In this document: piece by piece, positions 7,321-15,157 of the stretch
Layout of the letters: each line of letters starts with the position of its first letter
How positions within the stretch are numbered: the stretch's first letter is position 1
Assembly (NCBI GenBank): GCA_947629345.1
Contig: CANRDK010000006.1
Location: forward strand, 1 to 33,414
Source of the DNA: an uncultured Clostridia bacterium
GTDB lineage: Bacteria > Bacillota > Clostridia > Christensenellales > Borkfalkiaceae
Direction of reading: 5' to 3'
Length of the DNA: 33,414 nt
Notes under the pieces: model-generated
Database searches by the model: none
Told to the model about the DNA's origin: nothing
The model's input: only the letters and a program-made list of their open reading frames with translations
Program-made: the position numbers and the translations under genes

Positions 7321-9228
7321 ATGAAACATGCAATGAAATATGGATTAGTTGTGCTGTGTGCGTTGTGTTTTTGCGGGGCGCTTGCGGCGTGCGGGGAGGA
7401 AAAGAAAACAGAGCTCTCCGCACCCGAAAACTTCCGCATGGATGATGAGATCCTGTATTGGGATGAAGTGGATGGCGCGACAAAATATTACGTCTATCTT
7501 GAGGGAAGCGGTACATATGTCAGCGAGCCGAGCTTCGACACCTTCGGGCTCATCACGGAGAAGGGGACGCATCCCATTGAAGTGATCGCGTTGGGCGATG
7601 AAAAGAGCACGATGGAATCGGAACCCGCAGTGTATGAGTATACCGTGGAATATCAAGGATACATGTACAGGGAAACGGGGAAAGGGGGATACGAGATCAC
7701 ATCGGATCCCGATGATCCGCCTCAGGGCCTGCTGCTGATCCCGGAAGAGATCAACGGAAAACCCGTGACAAAAATTGCAGAGACAGGCTTTATGAACTGC
7801 ACAAAGATCACGGCGTTGATTTTTCCCGACAGTCTGGACGATTTCGGAATATCCGCATTTTACGGCTGCACCTCTTTGACGCGGGTAAAGCTGTCTCCCT
7901 ATCTGACCGAGATCCATGACCTCATGTTTGCATGCTGCACGAGTCTTTGGGACTGCGAACTACCCGCATTGGTCGAAAAGATCTCAGGCGGCGCGTTCGA
8001 GAATTGCCCCTCTCTCAAGGAGCTGTACATTCCCGCGAGCGCGACGAAGCTGTTCAACACTTCATGGGAGGGGAACCGACTGGAGCATATCGAGATCGCA
8101 GAGGAGAATCCCGTCTTTTACTCGGAGGGGAATTGCATCATCCGGCGGGCGGACAAGGAACTTGTGGTCGGCTGCGGCGCAAGCGTGATCCCGGACGACG
8201 TCGTGAGTATCGGGAGGGAGGCATTTAGAAGTATGGGAATCACAGAGATGCCGATCATCCCCCCAAGCGTGACTTCGATCAAATCATCCGCATTTGCCGG
8301 AAATCCGATGACGAGCTTTGTCTTGCCGGCGAACGTCACAGAGTTCGGAGATACCCTCTTTTGGGATTGCGATATCGAAAATCTGTCCGTTGCCGATGGC
8401 AATAAAATGTATTACAGCAAGGGGAACTGCATTCTGACGCGGGAAGACAATACCGTGGTTTTGGGGTGCAAAAACAGCATCATTCCCCCCGAGGCGAGGG
8501 CGATCGGGCAACGTGCGTTTATGGATTGCAAAAGCTTGAAGGAGATCGAGATCCCATCAAATATCGAAGAGATCGGGGACGAAGCGTTTTATGAATGTCA
8601 GGACCTGAAGGAGGTCGCGATTTCCTCGGGTGTAGAAGAGATTGGGGACTATGTTTTTTACGGCTGCAAGAGCTTGAGGCACCTCTATCTTGCCTATGGG
8701 CTGAAAAAAATGGGGAAAGATGTTTTTTCCTATTGTTGGTCTTTGGACGGGATCGCGATCCCCGAAAGCCTGGCGGAAATAACAACGGATAGTTTTTCAA
8801 ATTCATTCGCAAATCTTTATATGGCTTGGAAATCACGGCCAGATGGTTGGCCCAGTTTTTATAGCGCTGGAAAAGAGTATGGTTGCACTCTTGCCTACGA
8901 CGAAGAGGGTTATTGTTACTTGGTATGTACCGATAAAATATCGTACGACGAAGATGTTGGGCATTTTAAATTTTGCTCCCTTCCTGATTTTGGTTACTTT
9001 TTTAAAGCACCGCAGCGTCGCGGATATACGTTTGCGGGATGGGCAACAGAAGAGGGCGGAGAGGTCGTCTTTGAGACGGAGTTTTTCTCGGGGATAATAG
9101 AAGGCTTAGGCTACAGTCAGTATGCGGAATTTATGTGTACGTTGTTCGATGAGGATCGCACCGAGGCTTATCAGAAACTCAAAGACAAAACACTTTATGC
9201 TGTATGGGTACCCAATCAGGAATCATAA
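7321..9228 (+). CDS. BspA-like leucine-rich-repeat lipoprotein, copy 1
   Basis: Lipobox CGALAACG; repeated LRR_5 pattern (IGDEAFYECQDLKEVAISSGVEEIGDYVFYGCKSLRHL); C-terminal Flg_new/InlB-B-like GYTFAGWATEEGGEVVF...LYAVW; RBS GGAGGA. Confidence 0.85.
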   Translation: MKHAMKYGLVVLCALCFCGALAACGEEKKTELSAPENFRMDDEILYWDEVDGATKYYVYLEGSGTYVSEPSFDTFGLITEKGTHPIEVIALGDEKSTMESEPAVYEYTVEYQGYMYRETGKGGYEITSDPDDPPQGLLLIPEEINGKPVTKIAETGFMNCTKITALIFPDSLDDFGISAFYGCTSLTRVKLSPYLTEIHDLMFACCTSLWDCELPALVEKISGGAFENCPSLKELYIPASATKLFNTSWEGNRLEHIEIAEENPVFYSEGNCIIRRADKELVVGCGASVIPDDVVSIGREAFRSMGITEMPIIPPSVTSIKSSAFAGNPMTSFVLPANVTEFGDTLFWDCDIENLSVADGNKMYYSKGNCILTREDNTVVLGCKNSIIPPEARAIGQRAFMDCKSLKEIEIPSNIEEIGDEAFYECQDLKEVAISSGVEEIGDYVFYGCKSLRHLYLAYGLKKMGKDVFSYCWSLDGIAIPESLAEITTDSFSNSFANLYMAWKSRPDGWPSFYSAGKEYGCTLAYDEEGYCYLVCTDKISYDEDVGHFKFCSLPDFGYFFKAPQRRGYTFAGWATEEGGEVVFETEFFSGIIEGLGYSQYAEFMCTLFDEDRTEAYQKLKDKTLYAVWVPNQES

Positions 9229-9307
9229 ATGGTATAATTGATACCAATAATATAGATTTAAAATTATGTAAAAAAACGCACAAGAAGTGCGGAATTGGAG
9301 GTATTAT

Positions 9308-9406
9308 ATGAAACAAGTAACTCGTAACTTGAGGGCGATTGTCGCTCTCGTCCTGTCGTCACTTATTTTGGCGACAAGCATGCTGTTGGTTGGGGCGAGT
9401 TTATAA
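9308..9406 (+). pseudogene. Truncated 5' remnant of the secreted-partner gene (32-aa signal-peptide ORF)
   Basis: ORF MKQVTRNLRAIVALVLSSLILATSMLLVGASL* matches the first ~29 residues of the protein at 11429. Same RBS context GGAGGTATTATATG. Confidence 0.75.
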
Positions 9407-9441
9407 TAAAAATTTAAAATAAATAAAACAAGGAGGACAGT

Positions 9442-11349
9442 ATGAGACATGCAATGAAATATGGATTAGTTGTGTTGTGCGCGTTGTGTTTTTGCGGGGC
9501 GCTTGCGGCGTGCGGGGAGGAAAAGAAAACAGAGCTCTCCGCACCCGAAAACTTCCGCATGGATGATGAGATCCTGTATTGGGATGAAGTGGATGGCGCG
9601 ACAAAATATTACGTCTATCTTGAGGGAAGCGGTACATATGTCAGCGAGCCGAGCTTCGACACCTTCGGGCTCATCACGGAGAAGGGGACGCATCCCATTG
9701 AAGTGATCGCGTTGGGCGATGAAAAGAGCACGATGGAATCGGAACCCGCAGTGTATGAGTATACCGTGGAATATCAAGGATACATGTACAGGGAAACGGG
9801 GAAAGGGGGATACGAGATCACATCGGATCCCGATGATCCGCCTCAGGGCCTGCTGCTGATCCCGGAAGAGATCAACGGAAAACCCGTGACAAAAATTGCA
9901 GAGACAGGCTTTATGAACTGCACAAAGATCACGGCGTTGATTTTTCCCGACAGTCTGGACGATTTCGGAATATCCGCATTTTACGGCTGCACCTCTTTGA
10001 CGCGGGTAAAGCTGTCTCCCTATCTGACCGAGATCCATGACCTCATGTTTGCATGCTGCACGAGTCTTTGGGACTGCGAACTACCCGCATTGGTCGAAAA
10101 GATCTCAGGCGGCGCGTTCGAGAATTGCCCCTCTCTCAAGGAGCTGTACATTCCCGCGAGCGCGACGAAGCTGTTCAACACTTCATGGGAGGGGAACCGA
10201 CTGGAGCATATCGAGATCGCAGAGGAGAATCCCGTCTTTTACTCGGAGGGGAATTGCATCATCCGGCGGGCGGACAAGGAACTTGTGGTCGGCTGCGGCG
10301 CAAGCGTGATCCCGGACGACGTCGTGAGTATCGGGAGGGAGGCATTTAGAAGTATGGGAATCACAGAGATGCCGATCATCCCCCCAAGCGTGACTTCGAT
10401 CAAATCATCCGCATTTGCCGGAAATCCGATGACGAGCTTTGTCTTGCCGGCGAACGTCACAGAGTTCGGAGATACCCTCTTTTGGGATTGCGATATCGAA
10501 AATCTGTCCGTTGCCGATGGCAATAAAATGTATTACAGCAAGGGGAACTGCATTCTGACGCGGGAAGACAATACCGTGGTTTTGGGGTGCAAAAACAGCA
10601 TCATTCCCCCCGAGGCGAGGGCGATCGGGCAACGTGCGTTTATGGATTGCAAAAGCTTGAAGGAGATCGAGATCCCATCAAATATCGAAGAGATCGGGGA
10701 CGAAGCGTTTTATGAATGTCAGGACCTGAAGGAGGTCGCGATTTCCTCGGGTGTAGAAGAGATTGGGGACTATGTTTTTTACGGCTGCAAGAGCTTGAGG
10801 CACCTCTATCTTGCCTATGGGCTGAAAAAAATGGGGAAAGATGTTTTTTCCTATTGTTGGTCTTTGGACGGGATCGCGATCCCCGAAAGCCTGGCGGAAA
10901 TAACAACGGATAGTTTTTCAAATTCATTCGCAAATCTTTATATGGCTTGGAAATCACGGCCAGATGGTTGGCCCAGTTTTTATAGCGCTGGAAAAGAGTA
11001 TGGTTGCACTCTTGCCTACGACGAAGAGGGTTATTGTTACTTGGTATGTACCGATAAAATATCGTACGACGAAGATGTTGGGCATTTTAAATTTTGCTCC
11101 CTTCCTGATTTTGGTTACTTTTTTAAAGCACCGCAGCGTCGCGGATATACGTTTGCGGGATGGGCAACAGAAGAGGGCGGAGAGGTCGTCTTTGAGACGG
11201 AGTTTTTCTCGGGGATAATAGAAGGCTTAGGCTACAGTCAGTATGCGGAATTTATGTGTACGTTGTTCGATGAGGATCGCACCGAGGCTTATCAGAAACT
11301 CAAAGACAAAACACTTTATGCTGTATGGGTACCCAATCAGGAATCATAA
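9442..11349 (+). CDS. BspA-like leucine-rich-repeat lipoprotein, copy 2
   Basis: Protein identical to copy 1 except MRHAM versus MKHAM; same lipobox and LRR/Flg_new architecture. Confidence 0.85.
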   Translation: MRHAMKYGLVVLCALCFCGALAACGEEKKTELSAPENFRMDDEILYWDEVDGATKYYVYLEGSGTYVSEPSFDTFGLITEKGTHPIEVIALGDEKSTMESEPAVYEYTVEYQGYMYRETGKGGYEITSDPDDPPQGLLLIPEEINGKPVTKIAETGFMNCTKITALIFPDSLDDFGISAFYGCTSLTRVKLSPYLTEIHDLMFACCTSLWDCELPALVEKISGGAFENCPSLKELYIPASATKLFNTSWEGNRLEHIEIAEENPVFYSEGNCIIRRADKELVVGCGASVIPDDVVSIGREAFRSMGITEMPIIPPSVTSIKSSAFAGNPMTSFVLPANVTEFGDTLFWDCDIENLSVADGNKMYYSKGNCILTREDNTVVLGCKNSIIPPEARAIGQRAFMDCKSLKEIEIPSNIEEIGDEAFYECQDLKEVAISSGVEEIGDYVFYGCKSLRHLYLAYGLKKMGKDVFSYCWSLDGIAIPESLAEITTDSFSNSFANLYMAWKSRPDGWPSFYSAGKEYGCTLAYDEEGYCYLVCTDKISYDEDVGHFKFCSLPDFGYFFKAPQRRGYTFAGWATEEGGEVVFETEFFSGIIEGLGYSQYAEFMCTLFDEDRTEAYQKLKDKTLYAVWVPNQES

Positions 11350-11353
11350 ATGG

Positions 11354-11359
11354 TATAAT
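11354..11359 (+). promoter_or_regulatory. Possible extended -10 element (TGGTATAAT) upstream of the secreted-partner gene
   Basis: AAATGGTATAATTG lies about 70 bp before ATG 11429. No good -35. The same sequence follows copy 1 (9233-9238). Confidence 0.35.
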
Positions 11360-11428
11360 TGATACCAATAATATAGATTTAAAATTATGTAAAAAAACGC
11401 ACAAGAAGTGCGGAATTGGAGGTATTAT

Positions 11429-12622
11429 ATGAAACAAGTAACTCGTAACTTGAGGGCGATTCTTGCTCTCGTCCTGTCGTCGATCATTTTAGCGACAAGC
11501 ATGCTGTTGGTTGGAACGCAAGGCAAAAAGGCATATGCCGCAGAACATGACAAACTCTATTACATTACTGACTATTATCCCAGCATAAATTATGTCAATA
11601 ATGTGATTCTCCCGTCCATGGGAGACGCCGGATTGGACGAAGAAGCTCTCGTCTATGAGTATATAATGGGAGAATTTATGAGTAAAATTGACGAAATGAA
11701 AAGCGAGGGCTACTTTGCTCAAATCGATAATGCCTATGTAATTTTTGAGATGCGGCAGGAGTTATTGAGAGAAAATAATCTTGATAATTTAGCTTTCCTT
11801 AACAATTTAAATGAAATTTTTTTCGCATTAAAAGAAGAGCGGAACTGTAAGATCATGATCATTTTCGGAACGGACGAACAGGCTCTCGCATTGGACTCGT
11901 CTTACACTGAATTTCTCACTTATGCCGATATCGTGATCAACACGAATGTTATTTATACGTTCATGTATAATTATATAACATTGGTAAACAACATTTACGG
12001 AAAATCGGCATTTGATGTGAATGTCTTTCTGAGTCCCGGTTGCTGCGATGAATGGGGGCTGATCGATCCCTCCCGGCAGGTATTTAAAGATTATTTGGTT
12101 CCCTATTATATTGAGTACATTAACCCGTGGGAGGCAGGTAAGACTGTTGGTAAAATTTTAAATGATGATTTTTTATTTGATAATCACTATATTGAATGGG
12201 AAAGTTATTGGTTAGGAAGCTGGGAAAATTATAAAAATTTGGAATATCCCGTTGGGTTAGGCGTGACAGACAGTAGGCTCGAGAAAGCATATCATCAGTG
12301 GGAAGAAACCATGTATGATCTGCGCGAAGCAAACGGTACCTTTTTCCCGATTTTTGTCTTAAACGAAAGCGGAACCAAAGTTGCAGATTGGATACAAAAT
12401 GGAAATAAGGACAAAAATATCTTCTATTCGGGCGATATACATGCGATATTGGAATATTATATCCCTCTCATTATGCATGATTTCATCGTGGGCGAAGATC
12501 TCACCCAATACGATAATTGGCCCGGAGCATGCGATATTACGTTTAAACCGCTTTTCTCCGGTAAAGACGGTTGGATGGAATACCCTGAGGTGATTCAATC
12601 TTGGCAAGTAGTTTTCGAATAA
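11429..12622 (+). CDS. Secreted protein of unknown function (about 397 aa)
   Basis: RBS GGAGG 7 nt before ATG 11429. Signal peptide MKQVTRNLRAILALVLSSIILATSMLLVGTQGKKAYAAEH. No family recognised; rich in Tyr/Asp/Glu. Confidence 0.75.
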   Translation: MKQVTRNLRAILALVLSSIILATSMLLVGTQGKKAYAAEHDKLYYITDYYPSINYVNNVILPSMGDAGLDEEALVYEYIMGEFMSKIDEMKSEGYFAQIDNAYVIFEMRQELLRENNLDNLAFLNNLNEIFFALKEERNCKIMIIFGTDEQALALDSSYTEFLTYADIVINTNVIYTFMYNYITLVNNIYGKSAFDVNVFLSPGCCDEWGLIDPSRQVFKDYLVPYYIEYINPWEAGKTVGKILNDDFLFDNHYIEWESYWLGSWENYKNLEYPVGLGVTDSRLEKAYHQWEETMYDLREANGTFFPIFVLNESGTKVADWIQNGNKDKNIFYSGDIHAILEYYIPLIMHDFIVGEDLTQYDNWPGACDITFKPLFSGKDGWMEYPEVIQSWQVVFE

Positions 12623-12698
12623 TTCTAAACTAACGGCCCATATCCTATGATCGGAGGCGGTGGCGCAGGAATTGCAATCGAAAAAAGCAGAATTGCAA

Positions 12699-12726
12699 TT
12701 GATTTTTTTGAAAACTCTTGTATAAT
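12699..12726 (+). promoter_or_regulatory. Possible intergenic promoter
   Basis: TTGATT (12699-12704), 16-nt spacer, TATAAT (12721-12726), adjoining two ATTGCAAT palindromes spaced 21 bp apart. Confidence 0.4.
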
Positions 12727-12732
12727 TGAAGA

Positions 12733-12888
12733 TACCAATGCCGCCGATGACATTGCATTTTTTCTTTTTTGATTGCAATTCAAAGAAAAATCGGCATATT
12801 GTTGACGGCGGATCTTTTCAGGGGGGAACCATTCAGAACTGAGGCTCCCAAATAACAAAAAACGCACCCGTAGGTGCGTAATTTTTCG
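12733..12888 (+). ncRNA. Candidate intergenic small RNA between promoter-like sequence and terminator hairpin
   Basis: Promoter-like TTGATT-N16-TATAAT upstream; ends in hairpin ACGCACC-CGTA-GGTGCGT + AATTTTT; internal complementarity CCGCCG (12741-12746)/CGGCGG (12806-12811). Confidence 0.25.
12855..12888. terminator. Bidirectional-looking terminator hairpin; on the minus strand terminates the sirtuin gene
   Basis: Perfect stem ACGCACC-CGTA-GGTGCGT. Minus strand is followed by TTTTTTG, plus strand by AATTTTT. Confidence 0.7.
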
Positions 12889-12906
12889 TCCCATCGGTGA
12901 GGGAGA

Positions 12907-13749
12907 TCATTCTTTGAGGGCGGAGAGGACTTCTCCGATGTCGCGGTCGATACAGACGGCGCGGGGCTCGATCTCCTTGGGGCAATATGCTTCGCCGTAG
13001 TTGATACAGACGTATGTCGCCTGCCTGTTCTGCGCTGTCAGTTTCCAAAATGGATACTTGATGATGACGGGCGTATTGTAGCCCACGCCGAGTTCGAGAT
13101 AGAGAATGTTGTCCCGCTTGTGCCCGTTTATAAACCGTTTGTAACGCTCGCAGGCGATGTCCCAGCCCTCATCCTGCACAAAAGTGTCGTCTGCACGCAG
13201 ATTCATCGTCATGGGCTTTCCGCAGACGGGACAGCGGGGAATGAGCTCGGTCGGGATCTTCATATCCCGTTGCTCTTTCACCATGCGGCGGACGAGTTCC
13301 TCGTTGTCATATGTCTTGTTGTGACAGGGCAAGGAGCATTGAAAGAGCCCATAGTCCCCCTGCGTGTAAAAGAGCCGATTCTTATCGAATCCTGCCTTTT
13401 GAAAACAGTGATCGACGTTGGTCGTGATGACGAAGTATTCCTTGTCCTTCACGAGGTCAAAGAGGTCTTGGTAGACAGGCTTGGGCGGGTCAATGTAGCG
13501 GTTGACGAAAATATATCTCGACCAATATGCCCAATGCTCCTCGGGCGTTTTATAGGGATAGAAGCCGCCCGCATACATATCGCGGAAGCCGTATTTCTCC
13601 CCGAAATCGGAAAAATATTTTTCAAAGCGTTCGCCCGAATAGGTGAACCCCGCCGCCGTGGAAAGCCCCGCCCCCGCACCGATCACCACCGCCTCGGCAG
13701 ATACAATCGCCGCTTTCAGCCGAAAAAGCTGTGCCGAAATCTCCTGCAT
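12907..13749 (-). CDS. Sir2-family protein, class M-like (SirTM-type) sirtuin
   Basis: GAGAGLSTAAGFTYSG NAD-binding motif, TTNVDHCFQKAGFD, YTQGDYGLFQC (Gln where classical sirtuins have the catalytic His), Cys pairs CSLPC and CPVC. Confidence 0.8.
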   Translation of the reverse strand: MQEISAQLFRLKAAIVSAEAVVIGAGAGLSTAAGFTYSGERFEKYFSDFGEKYGFRDMYAGGFYPYKTPEEHWAYWSRYIFVNRYIDPPKPVYQDLFDLVKDKEYFVITTNVDHCFQKAGFDKNRLFYTQGDYGLFQCSLPCHNKTYDNEELVRRMVKEQRDMKIPTELIPRCPVCGKPMTMNLRADDTFVQDEGWDIACERYKRFINGHKRDNILYLELGVGYNTPVIIKYPFWKLTAQNRQATYVCINYGEAYCPKEIEPRAVCIDRDIGEVLSALKE

Positions 13750-13756
13750 GTTTTGT

Positions 13757-14110
13757 TTATCCGATCACGGCGTCGTCGGCCGTATAGCTTTGAAGAGAGT
13801 TCGCTTTGACCTGAATGCAAATGTATTTGATTTGGCTCGATTCTGCCGCAAAGAACCTGCGCTTTGCCGTAGGGGAGACGCGCAGCCAGTCTCCTGCGGA
13901 AAGGGAAACACGCTCTCCGTCGATTTCGGCAAAGCCCTCTCCCTCGAGGATGCCGTAGATCTCCTCATTCTGCCTGTGCGAATGGACAAAGGGGACGCTT
14001 GCACCCGCGGGAAGCGTGTTGACGCTGACCTCTGCACCCGTGAGGTCGAGCGCGTCGTGCAGTTCTGTACGCGCAGCATTCTGAACGCTGACCTTGTTGT
14101 AGTTTGCCAT
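13757..14110 (-). CDS. Cupin domain protein
   Basis: PFVHSHRQNEEIYGILEGEGFAEIDGE...LSAGDWLRVSP matches cupin motifs 1 and 2. Only 7 nt separate it from the downstream sirtuin ORF. Confidence 0.85.
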   Translation of the reverse strand: MANYNKVSVQNAARTELHDALDLTGAEVSVNTLPAGASVPFVHSHRQNEEIYGILEGEGFAEIDGERVSLSAGDWLRVSPTAKRRFFAAESSQIKYICIQVKANSLQSYTADDAVIG

Positions 14111-14252
14111 TTAAGATACCTCCAAACAGATAAAATTTTCGTGACTTTCATCGATCACAGCCATAGTATAACAGATAAAAAGAAAAAATGCACGAGGGTT
14201 ACATTTCTATTTTCCGATAATAAATTTGTTACTTAGTTTCTGGATTGAACTA

Positions 14253-14298
14253 TTGACAAACCACGCTCCCATGTGCTATCATGAGAGTGACTTTCATG
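14253..14298 (+). promoter_or_regulatory. hxlR promoter with overlapping near-palindromic candidate operator
   Basis: TTGACA (14253-14258), 18-nt spacer, TATCAT (14277-14282). CATGAGAGTGACTTTCATG (14280-14298) is palindromic with one mismatched pair. Confidence 0.6.
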
Positions 14299-14311
14299 GA
14301 GGTGGTGGGTT

Positions 14312-14644
14312 ATGTTGACGAGGGAAGAATTGCCCGAGTGCCCCGTAGCGACGACGGTCCGTCTCATCGGGAACAAGTGGAAACTCTTATTGCTCCGAAA
14401 TCTGATGTACAACGGGAAACAGCGCTTTACGGATTTTTTCAAGACGATCCCTGCGATCAGCAAAAAGGTGCTGACGGATAATTTGCGTGCGCTTGAGAGG
14501 GACGGACTCATCGAGCGGGAAGTGTTTGCCGAAGTACCGCCGCGGGTGGAGTATTCGCTGTCTCCGCTCGGAATGTCATTAAGACCCATTTTCGATGCGA
14601 TGACGGAGTGGGGGACGGAATATAAAAACAGCGTGACGGACTGA
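14312..14644 (+). CDS. HxlR-family transcriptional regulator
   Basis: ECPVATTVRLIGNKWKLLLLRNLMYNGKQRFTDFFKTIPAISKKVLTDNLRALERDGLIER is a typical HxlR winged helix; RBS GGAGGTGG. Confidence 0.9.
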   Translation: MLTREELPECPVATTVRLIGNKWKLLLLRNLMYNGKQRFTDFFKTIPAISKKVLTDNLRALERDGLIEREVFAEVPPRVEYSLSPLGMSLRPIFDAMTEWGTEYKNSVTD

Positions 14645-14674
14645 TCGAGCGGAAAAGTTTCCGCGGGGAGGAAA

Positions 14675-15043
14675 GTGTCAACTTTTTCCAAGAGGTGCAT
14701 ACAATATGACGTGGAGACTTGTTTTTCGGAACTCAGAAAAATGGAAACAGTCAACCTCTCCGACGGGAAACGGCTCGGAAAGGTCTGCGATATCGTATTC
14801 ACCTATCCCGAGGGAAAGGTGCAGGGCATCGTCGTCCCGGGAGGGAAGGGCTTCCGCTTCGGAAAGGCGGATCTCTTTATCGACCTGAGATGCGTGAAGA
14901 AGATCGGTGTAGATGTCGTTCTCGTCGATATTAAGTCGGCCCCCAAATCGGAAAAGAAGCGGGGGAGATGGGAGGATGCGCCTCTGCCTCCGCCCCAACC
15001 GCAGCCGTACGGCGACAGAAGGGACTACGGAGATTATGAATAA
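14675..15043 (+). CDS. YlmC/YmxH-family (PRC-barrel) sporulation-associated protein; true start may be GTG at 14711
   Basis: FSELRKMETVNLSDGKRLGKVCDIVFTYPEGKVQGIVVPG matches YlmC/YmxH. The homologous core begins near FSELRK. Confidence 0.75.
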   Translation: MSTFSKRCIQYDVETCFSELRKMETVNLSDGKRLGKVCDIVFTYPEGKVQGIVVPGGKGFRFGKADLFIDLRCVKKIGVDVVLVDIKSAPKSEKKRGRWEDAPLPPPQPQPYGDRRDYGDYE

Positions 15044-15049
15044 AAAAAC

Positions 15050-15080
15050 TCGGCCCGAGAATAATTTTGGGCCGATTTTT
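15050..15080 (+). terminator. Rho-independent terminator after the ylmC/ymxH-like gene
   Basis: TCGGCCC ... GGGCCGA stem followed by TTTTT. Confidence 0.75.
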
Positions 15081-15157
15081 CTTTGTTTTCGAAGTATTAT
15101 GCGAGACATAGTACTATTTTTAACCGCAAATTTCACGATTTATGTCTGACATAGTAT

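Larger units (their letters stand above)
7360..11461 (+). repeat. Tandem duplication: 7360-9340 and 9481-11461 (offset 2121 bp), about 1,981 bp identical by eye
   Basis: Both LRR proteins are identical except residue 2 (K/R). Nucleotide differences are seen only before 7360 (7325, 7354, 7359) and after 9340. Confidence 0.9.

Noticed and set aside
7321-11349. Mobile element as the cause of the LRR duplication
   Set aside because: No transposase, terminal inverted repeats or target-site duplication seen at the unit borders; recombination or gene conversion explains it better.
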